A DNA stretch of 5,188 nt from an uncultured Chloroflexota bacterium (GTDB taxonomy: Bacteria > Chloroflexota > Limnocylindria > Limnocylindrales > CSP1-4), in assembly GCA_903924005.1 (NCBI GenBank), contig CAIXZV010000312.1, forward strand, positions 1 to 5,188, written 5' to 3'. Of the stretch, positions 1-5,188 are shown piece by piece (within the stretch, counting starts at the first letter, position 1; each line of letters starts with the position of its first letter). The position numbers and the translations under genes are program-made. The notes beneath the pieces are model-generated. The model was not told where the DNA came from. It made no database searches and saw nothing but the letters and a program-made list of their open reading frames with translations.

Positions 1-120
1 ATCAAAAGCGCGCGTCATGGTCATGGCAGAAACCTCAAGGACCGCTGCAACCTCAGCCGGCGTGAGCGTCAATTTCTCCCCCTGATAAAGCGCATAAAGG
101 ACCAGCATCTGCGTTGCCGC
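1..120 (-). CDS. Partial MarR-like winged-helix regulator fragment, cut at both ends
   Basis: Read on the minus strand from about 120 down to base 1 and continuing past the window edge, this frame gives about 40 residues. They include MLVLYALYQGEKLTLT, then PAEVAAVLEVSAMTMTRAFD. The second piece has the pattern of a DNA-recognition helix-turn-helix as in MarR-type regulators: a 'PAEVAAVLEVS' helix, a turn, then 'AMTMTRAFD' as the recognition helix. The frame stays open upstream to about 273, but there it lies out of frame under the calcium-repeat gene and reads as arginine-rich nonsense, so the real homology seems to begin near 120. GC here is about 57% by hand count, visibly lower than the rest of the window. 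No start codon with a ribosome binding site fits, and a MarR protein would normally have some 50-80 residues before this helix. The family call is from pattern recognition only; an artefact of contig joining is likely. Confidence 0.4.
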
Positions 121-934
121 CCGCAAGCGTCGGGAGCGCATCAACGCGCTGGTTCCAGACGTTGCCAGCAGGGAAGACCGTGCATTCCGGGGCATCAGGG
201 AGAACCGGGGCGCTTCCCGGCGCCGGTGGCTGCTCCTGCCCGTCGAGGATCCCGTTGCCGTCGGTGTCGGGGTTCATCGGGTCCGTGCCGCTGGCAATCT
301 CCGCAAGCGTCGTGAGGCCGTCCCCGTCGGGGTCTTCCAGCCCGTCGGGCACACCGTTCCCGTTGGAGTCCGCCTTGCGCGGATGCGTCCCGACGTGCTG
401 TTCAACCAGGTTTGCCAGACCGTCGCGGTCGGGGTCCTCCTGGCCGTCGCGGATGCCGTTGCCGTTCGTGTCGGCGAGACGCGGGTTTGTGCTGGCAATC
501 TGCTCGGTGCGGTTGGTGAGGCCATCCCGGTCGGGGTCCTCACGGCCATCGGGGATCCCGTTGTGGTCCGTGTCAGCAACCAGTGGGTTTGTGCCGGCCG
601 CAAACTCCGTGGTGTTCCAGAGCCCGTCGTGGTCGGGGTCCTCTCGGCCATCGGGGATGCCGTTGCGGTTTGTGTCGGCGCGCAGCGGGTTGGTGCCGAG
701 GCGCTGCTCCTGGAGGTTGGTCAGCCCGTCGTGGTCGGGGTCCTCTCGGCCATCGGGGATGCCGTTGCGGTTTGTGTCCGCGCGGTAGGGGCTTGTGTGC
801 GCCAAGAGCCGCTCAAAGCGATCGGTGAGGCCGTCGTGGTCCGTGTCGGTGGACGCTGAGGCCAGCGGGGCGGATGCCGGCGCAAGCAGCAGCATGCCAA
901 CCATGATCGCCCCAGCCGTCAGTCGAACCCGCAT
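53..934 (-). CDS. Secreted calcium-binding TSP3-repeat protein, C-terminus disrupted
   Basis: A 293-residue reading frame. Residues 1-28 are a signal peptide (MRVR, then a hydrophobic run GAIMVGMLLLAPASA, then a likely ASA cleavage site), so the product is exported. Residues 30-234 are six tandem repeats of 34-35 residues, each with two 12-residue EF-hand-like loops of the form DxDxDGxxNxxE and DTNxNGxxDGxE. All twelve loops keep the acidic ligands at positions 1, 3 and 5 and Glu at 12, so calcium binding is very likely. After a Pro-rich linker (235-249) comes CTVFPAGNVWNQRVDALPT (251-269), which resembles a motif (FPAxNxWNxxVDxLP) that I recall opening a globular domain in secreted bacterial proteins. 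That domain is missing: after residue 269 the frame gives 24 unrelated residues and stops, where another frame reads as a regulator. The real gene is therefore probably longer, and the stop at 53 not native. Start ATG is at 934; only a weak GGTGA-like site precedes it. Probable role: extracellular adhesion or surface structure, inferred. Confidence 0.75.
   Translation of the reverse strand: MRVRLTAGAIMVGMLLLAPASAPLASASTDTDHDGLTDRFERLLAHTSPYRADTNRNGIPDGREDPDHDGLTNLQEQRLGTNPLRADTNRNGIPDGREDPDHDGLWNTTEFAAGTNPLVADTDHNGIPDGREDPDRDGLTNRTEQIASTNPRLADTNGNGIRDGQEDPDRDGLANLVEQHVGTHPRKADSNGNGVPDGLEDPDGDGLTTLAEIASGTDPMNPDTDGNGILDGQEQPPAPGSAPVLPDAPECTVFPAGNVWNQRVDALPTLAGGNADAGPLCALSGGEIDAHAG
233..847 (-). 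repeat. Six tandem 102-bp calcium-repeat units
   Basis: The units encode 35, 34, 34, 34, 34 and 34 residues (the first has one extra residue in its linker). Each unit is loop (12) + linker of 10 residues ending in a TNPxxA-like segment + loop (12), and the second loop abuts the first loop of the next unit with no spacer. A stretch of 56 bases is identical between 621-676 and 723-778, exactly one unit apart, while the other units are more diverged. This indicates recent unit duplication or gene conversion at the N-terminal end of the array. Confidence 0.9.
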
Positions 935-1127
935 CGTCCGCCGTCACCACTCACTCGCCCACGCGGCCCACGCGTGTCTGGATGGACGGACACGGCCGCC
1001 GGCACTTGCGTGTCCAGCGACCGCATCCTTGACCCAGATGGTCGGCGAAGCGGGTGTCCCGGGCCATGGCCCGGTGGTCCCCGGGCGGTGCTGGCGGACA
1101 CCGGACCCAGTACCGGGTTGCGCGGGG
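935..1127. other. Non-coding gap with palindromes between the glyS operon and the repeat-protein gene
   Basis: No credible gene is seen in these 193 bases; the reading frames across it are arginine/proline-rich. It must hold the end of the upstream minus-strand operon and the promoter of the repeat protein, but I see no clear -10/-35 pair and no hairpin followed by a T-run on the minus strand. It does contain a perfect 16-base palindrome at 1059-1074, an inverted pair CCGGTG (1071-1076) / CACCGG (1099-1104), and a 6-bp stem CGTGTC (973-978) / GACACG (989-994). In DNA this GC-rich some such pairings are expected by chance. Confidence 0.5.
1059..1074. promoter_or_regulatory. Perfect 16-bp palindrome, possible operator or terminator stem
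   Basis: CCGGGCCATGGCCCGG is fully self-complementary. It lies 53 bases beyond the stop of the small membrane peptide (minus strand) and 125 bases before the repeat-protein start. It has no loop and no following T-run, so it is a poor intrinsic terminator; a dimeric regulator site is possible but unproven. Confidence 0.25.
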
Positions 1128-1226
1128 TCAGCCGCCCAGCAGCGTGTAGACCAGCCGCCCAACCAGCACGCCCAGCGCGATGGCGCCAACCATGACCACG
1201 TTGATCACCGCCCGCGATCCGGTCAC
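1128..1226 (-). CDS. 32-residue single-helix membrane peptide, translationally coupled
   Basis: A GTG start at 1226 overlaps the stop of the upstream membrane-protein gene as GTGA (4-base overlap) and is preceded, 6 bases away, by a full GGAGGA site at 1238-1233. The 32-residue product begins VTGSRAVINVVMVGAIALG and ends VGRLVYTLLGG before a TGA at 1130-1128. Residues about 7-31 form one hydrophobic transmembrane helix with one internal Arg (24) and a short N-terminal stretch containing Arg5; no signal peptidase site or cysteine is present. The coupling and the strong ribosome binding site argue that it is really translated. I do not recognise a family. From context it may assist or regulate the four-helix SHOCT protein made just before it; that is inference. 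The alternative is a chance open stretch, but overlap, ribosome binding site and hydrophobicity together make that less likely. Confidence 0.65.
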   Translation of the reverse strand: MTGSRAVINVVMVGAIALGVLVGRLVYTLLGG

Positions 1227-1999
1227 GACCGGTCCTCCATGTCACGCAGCACGGCCGTCTTTGCCGTCTCGTATTCAGCGTCGGTCAGCAGACCCTGCCC
1301 GCGCAGATCCGCGAGGCGTTCCAGGTGGCGGACCCCGTCAAGGCCATCGGCCGCGCCGCCGCCCGTCGAGGACTCGGCGGCTTCCGCATTGGGCAACGTC
1401 TGCGGCATCGTTCCGGTGGGCCCGGTGCGTTCGGTACGCCCCGTGAGGGCTAGGCGCCCCGTACGCCCAGCGCTCCTGGCGGCGCCCGGCGCCAGGTTGA
1501 ACGAGGCGAGGATGGCGCTGCCCGCAAGCGACCCGGACCGCGCGGCCAAGAGGATGCCCGCAAGCGGCACCCCGCCCATCAGCACAAACAGCACACCCGG
1601 TATCAGCCAGCCAGCCTCAACCCCGGCTCCCGGGGGCGGATTGAACACCCCGTAGTCCAAGAAGTTCCAGCCAAGCGAAAGGAACAGCCCGCACCAGGCA
1701 AGCAGCGGGATGGCGGCCCAGATCCCGCCGACACGGGGCCCGTACAGCATGGCGATGGCGCCGAAGCCAAACAGGCCGAAGACCCCCAGCAGCATCGCGC
1801 CGGGCGCTCCGTTTGGACATGACTGCGCGGACACGTAGGGGCCGCCGTCAGCGCAGGCACCCCCGACGTCCATCACCGCGCGCATGCCAAGAAACAGCAG
1901 GGCGACGCACGCGGCAAGGCCAGCCGTGCCGAGCGCGGCAAGCAGGAGCGATCGCAGCGGGACGCTGTCGCCACCGTCAGGTTGGCCGTACGGGACCAT
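1223..1999 (-). CDS. Four-helix membrane protein with C-terminal SHOCT domain
   Basis: 258 residues; ATG at 1999 with a GGAGG site 6 bases upstream (2010-2006). Hydrophobic segments at about 15-39, 67-86, 92-114 and 131-153 predict four transmembrane helices. The loop between helices 1 and 2 (44-66) carries CADGGPYVSAQSC; its two cysteines (49, 61) could form a disulfide outside the membrane. A CxxGGPY...CPxG loop of this kind is, from memory, common in actinobacterial membrane proteins of unknown role. Residues about 155-220 are a low-complexity Ala/Gly/Arg/Thr linker. Residues 224-253 (LERLADLRGQGLLTDAEYET and following) match the SHOCT pattern, a short helical hairpin found at the ends of many bacterial membrane proteins and thought to mediate oligomerisation. 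It follows glyS by 24 bases and overlaps the 32-residue peptide gene, so all three are probably one transcript. Substrate and function are unknown. Confidence 0.85.
   Translation of the reverse strand: MVPYGQPDGGDSVPLRSLLLAALGTAGLAACVALLFLGMRAVMDVGGACADGGPYVSAQSCPNGAPGAMLLGVFGLFGFGAIAMLYGPRVGGIWAAIPLLAWCGLFLSLGWNFLDYGVFNPPPGAGVEAGWLIPGVLFVLMGGVPLAGILLAARSGSLAGSAILASFNLAPGAARSAGRTGRLALTGRTERTGPTGTMPQTLPNAEAAESSTGGGAADGLDGVRHLERLADLRGQGLLTDAEYETAKTAVLRDMEDRS
1233..1238 (-). promoter_or_regulatory. Shine-Dalgarno for the 32-residue peptide
   Basis: GGAGGA on the minus strand, inside the last codons of the SHOCT gene (Met-Glu-Asp), 6 bases before the GTG at 1226. It decides the start of the small gene. 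Confidence 0.65.
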
Positions 2000-2005
2000 C
2001 TGGCA

Positions 2006-2010
2006 CCTCC
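2006..2010 (-). promoter_or_regulatory. Shine-Dalgarno of the SHOCT membrane protein
   Basis: GGAGG within GGGGAGGT on the minus strand, 6 bases before the ATG at 1999, in the 24-base gap after the glyS stop. It fixes that start. Confidence 0.7.
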
Positions 2011-2023
2011 CCTGCCCCAGAAG

Positions 2024-3445
2024 CTACGGCCGGACGGCCGCCATGCGGTCCATGATCAGGCGCTTCACACCCTCAAGCGGCACGCGCTCCTGGGTCATGG
2101 TGTCGCGATCGCGAATGGTGACGGCCCCGTCGTCAAGCGAGTCAACGTCAACCGTCACGCACCACGGCGTGCCGATCTCGTCCTGCCGGCGATAGAGCTT
2201 GCCGATGGCCGCTGTGTCGTCATAGACGGCCATCATGTCGCGCTTGAGATCGGCAAGCAGCTTGTGGCACATCTCCACAATCTCGGGGCGCTTCTTGAGC
2301 AGGGGCAGGACGGCCACCTTGTACGGCGCGAGATCCGGGTGGAGGCCCAGCACCACGCGCGTCTCGTCGCGGACGATCTCCTCGCGGTAGGCGTCAATGA
2401 GGAACGTAAAGGCCGCCCGGTCGGCGCCGGCAGCCGTCTCCACAATCCAGGGGATGAAATGCTCTCCGCTGGCCTGGTCGAAGTATTCGAGGTTCTCGCC
2501 CGACGCCTTCGCGTGGTTGCCCAGGTCAAAGTTGCCGCGGTTGTGGATGCCCTCGAGTTCCTTCCACCCAAACGGGAAGCGGTACTCCACATCGATCGCC
2601 TTCTTGGCGTAGTGGGCCAGCTCGTCCGGCGCGTGCTCGCGGAAGCGCAGACGCGACGGCGTCACGCCATAGGCTGCATACCAGGCCATGCGGCGGGGCA
2701 GCCAGTACTCGAAGGCCTCAGCCGCGCCCTCCTCGGGACGGACGAAGTACTGCATCTCCATCTGCTCAAATTCGCGCATCCGGAAGACGAAGTTGCCGGG
2801 GCTGATCTCGTTGCGGAAGCTCTTGCCAATCTGGGCGATACCGAAGGGAACCTTCTTGCGCGAGCTCTGCTGGACGTTCTTGAAGTTGACGTAGGAGCCC
2901 TGCGCGGTCTCCGGACGGAAGTAGACGAGGTTGCCGTCGTCCTCCACCGGGCCCATGTGCGAGGTGAACATCAGGTTGAACTGGCGCGGCGCGGACAGCG
3001 GCTTGCCGTCGTTGGGGCAGACGAGACCCAGACGGGACGTGACCGTGGCGTCGCGCAGGTCCGTCTGGCTGAGATGCTCGGTCCCGGGCAGCTCATCAAG
3101 GCGGAAGCGGCGTCGGCACTCAGCGCACTCCACGAGCGGGTCGCTAAACGAGCCAACGTGGCCCGACGTCACCCACACCTGCGGGTGCATCAGGATGCCG
3201 GCGTCCAGACCCACGATGTCGTTGCGGTCCTGGACCATCGCCCGCCACCAGGCGCGCTTGACGTTGTTCTTGAGTTCAACGCCCAGGGGCCCGTAGTCCC
3301 ACACGGCATTGATGCCGCCATAGATCTCCGACGATGGGAAGACGAAACCTCGGCGCTTGGACAGCGAAACGATGGTCTCAAGGTTGGCGACCGACGGCGC
3401 AACGGCGAGCGCGGCGGCGTCAGGGTCAGTGGCATCGGGGGTCAC
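2024..3445 (-). CDS. glyS: Glycyl-tRNA synthetase, homodimeric (alpha2) type
   Basis: Cytoplasmic class II enzyme that charges tRNA-Gly with glycine using ATP. Numbering from the GTG at 3445 (473 residues): LSKRRGFVFPSSEIYGG (28-44) and WDYGPLGVELKNN (49-61) are the family's N-terminal signature; GHVGSFSDPLVEC (95-107) follows. RPETAQGSYVNF (177-188) and motif 2, FRNEISPGNFVFRMREFEQM (210-229), give the ATP and glycine pocket; motif 3 lies at ETAAGADR (336-343). Residues 373-460 (APYKVAVLPLLKK onward) are the anticodon-binding domain. Length is normal for the alpha2 family. A CxxC pair (107, 110) is followed by CPND (143-146) where relatives usually have CPxC. An in-frame ATG at 3478 would add 11 residues but has no ribosome binding site, whereas the GTG at 3445 has GGAG 6 bases upstream (3455-3452), so I prefer it. 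The stop is TAG; the SHOCT gene follows after 24 bases. Confidence 0.96.
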   Translation of the reverse strand: MTPDATDPDAAALAVAPSVANLETIVSLSKRRGFVFPSSEIYGGINAVWDYGPLGVELKNNVKRAWWRAMVQDRNDIVGLDAGILMHPQVWVTSGHVGSFSDPLVECAECRRRFRLDELPGTEHLSQTDLRDATVTSRLGLVCPNDGKPLSAPRQFNLMFTSHMGPVEDDGNLVYFRPETAQGSYVNFKNVQQSSRKKVPFGIAQIGKSFRNEISPGNFVFRMREFEQMEMQYFVRPEEGAAEAFEYWLPRRMAWYAAYGVTPSRLRFREHAPDELAHYAKKAIDVEYRFPFGWKELEGIHNRGNFDLGNHAKASGENLEYFDQASGEHFIPWIVETAAGADRAAFTFLIDAYREEIVRDETRVVLGLHPDLAPYKVAVLPLLKKRPEIVEMCHKLLADLKRDMMAVYDDTAAIGKLYRRQDEIGTPWCVTVDVDSLDDGAVTIRDRDTMTQERVPLEGVKRLIMDRMAAVRP

Positions 3446-3451
3446 AGGAAG

Positions 3452-3455
3452 CTCC
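3452..3455 (-). promoter_or_regulatory. Candidate Shine-Dalgarno that selects the glyS GTG start
   Basis: GGAG on the minus strand with a 6-base spacer to GTG at 3445. Nothing comparable precedes the ATG at 3478. Even from the GTG, about 20 poorly conserved Asp/Ala-rich residues precede the conserved LETIVSLSKRRGF core. Confidence 0.45.
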
Positions 3456-3478
3456 GGTGGTCCGCGCGGCCGTGGCAT

Positions 3479-3597
3479 GGACGCGCAAGTGGGTGACGGG
3501 GCGCACGGGCGGCGCGGCTCGATCGTACCAAAGCGCTGGGTCTACGATGGGGGGAACCACCGGCGGCGCGCCGGGAGCGACGCAGGGGACGCAGGCA
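3479..3597. promoter_or_regulatory. Divergent glyS / glpK promoter region
   Basis: Only about 120-150 bases separate the two divergent genes, so both promoters must lie here or upstream within gene ends. ATCGTA at 3522-3527 and TACGAT at 3543-3548 are an inverted pair: each reads TACGAT, a plausible -10 box, pointing outward toward glyS (minus) and glpK (plus) respectively, with 15 bases between them. No good -35 hexamer lies 16-18 bases upstream of either, so the assignment is tentative; the pair could instead be a regulator's dyad site. Confidence 0.35.
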
Positions 3598-5108
<1,511 letters not shown>

Positions 5109-5109
<1 letters not shown>

Positions 5110-5188
5110 TGCCCCCACCGCACGTGGCCCGGCCGGTTGTCGTGATCGGCGCAGGTGCCGTCGGGTCGTACCTCGGCGGCGTCCTGGC
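5109..5188 (+). CDS. N-terminus of a ketopantoate-reductase-like NAD(P)-binding protein (partial)
   Basis: The ATG shares one base with the glpK stop (TGATG), so translation is probably coupled. The 26 visible codons give MPPPHVARPVVVIGAGAVGS then YLGGVL: a beta strand (VVVIG), the GxGxxG dinucleotide-binding loop (GAGAVG, 14-19) and the start of the following helix. GAGAVGSYLGG is most typical of the 2-dehydropantoate 2-reductase (ApbA/PanE) family, which reduces ketopantoate in pantothenate synthesis, although many members of that superfamily have other substrates. The rest is outside the window, so other Rossmann oxidoreductases cannot be excluded. Whether its job relates to glycerol metabolism cannot be judged from this piece. 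Confidence 0.7.

Noticed and set aside
233..847. Tandem repeats considered as a CRISPR array
   Set aside because: The period is exactly 102 bases in frame, units encode calcium loops, and the intervening parts are also related; there are no unique spacers.
114..859. Plus-strand repetitive Ser/Arg/Pro- or Val/Gly-rich frames
   Set aside because: They are reverse readings of the 102-base calcium repeats; the periodicity comes from the minus-strand gene, which has a signal peptide and calcium loops.
919..1245. 108-residue minus-strand frame spanning the non-coding gap
   Set aside because: It lies out of frame over the small membrane peptide and reads as Arg/Gly/His-rich sequence with no ribosome binding site at its start.
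795..1655. 286-residue plus-strand frame across the gap and the SHOCT gene
   Set aside because: Arg/Pro/Ser-rich, no domain, and it covers the minus-strand gene with transmembrane helices and SHOCT.
1982..3496. 504-residue open frame on the plus strand opposite glyS
   Set aside because: The minus frame is an unmistakable glycyl-tRNA synthetase; long antisense frames arise from strong GC third-position bias. The product has no recognisable motif and lacks a ribosome binding site.
3547..3597. Upstream in-frame ATG for glpK at 3547
   Set aside because: It would overlap the putative -10 box and add 17 Gly/Thr-rich residues absent from the family; ATG 3598 has a better-placed ribosome binding site and matches the usual N-terminus.

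Overview
The window is high-GC bacterial DNA with dense, short-spaced genes. Gene content and small sequence signatures point loosely to a high-GC Actinomycetota lineage such as Thermoleophilia: a homodimeric-type glycyl-tRNA synthetase, a membrane protein with a CxxGGPY...CPxG loop and a SHOCT tail, and a secreted calcium-repeat protein with an FPAxNVWN motif. Chloroflexota or another high-GC group is not excluded. No rRNA, tRNA, CRISPR array or insertion sequence was seen.

Layout. Positions 1 to about 120 hold, on the minus strand, a fragment that reads like the helix-turn-helix part of a MarR-type regulator. It is in a different frame from, and collides with, the C-terminus of the next gene, so the left edge looks like a junction (assembly chimera or rearrangement). 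From there to 934 (minus) is a secreted protein with six 34-35-residue thrombospondin-type-3-like calcium repeats, cut short at the junction. Positions 935-1127 are non-coding. A probable minus-strand operon runs from about 3445 down to 1128: glycyl-tRNA synthetase, then after 24 bases a four-helix membrane protein with a SHOCT tail, then, overlapping by 4 bases, a 32-residue single-helix membrane peptide with a strong ribosome binding site.

To the right of about 3480 a short divergent intergenic region separates glyS from a plus-strand pair: glycerol kinase (glpK, 3598-5109) and, overlapping its stop by one base, the first 26 codons of a Rossmann-fold NAD(P)-binding protein resembling ketopantoate reductase, which runs off the window.

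Functionally this is mostly housekeeping (glycine charging, glycerol use). The less ordinary parts are the small coupled membrane peptide, the twelve-loop calcium-repeat protein with a near-identical internal duplication, the glycerol kinase lacking both known regulatory loop signatures, and the left-edge junction. I do not see a convincing new defence or mobile system.
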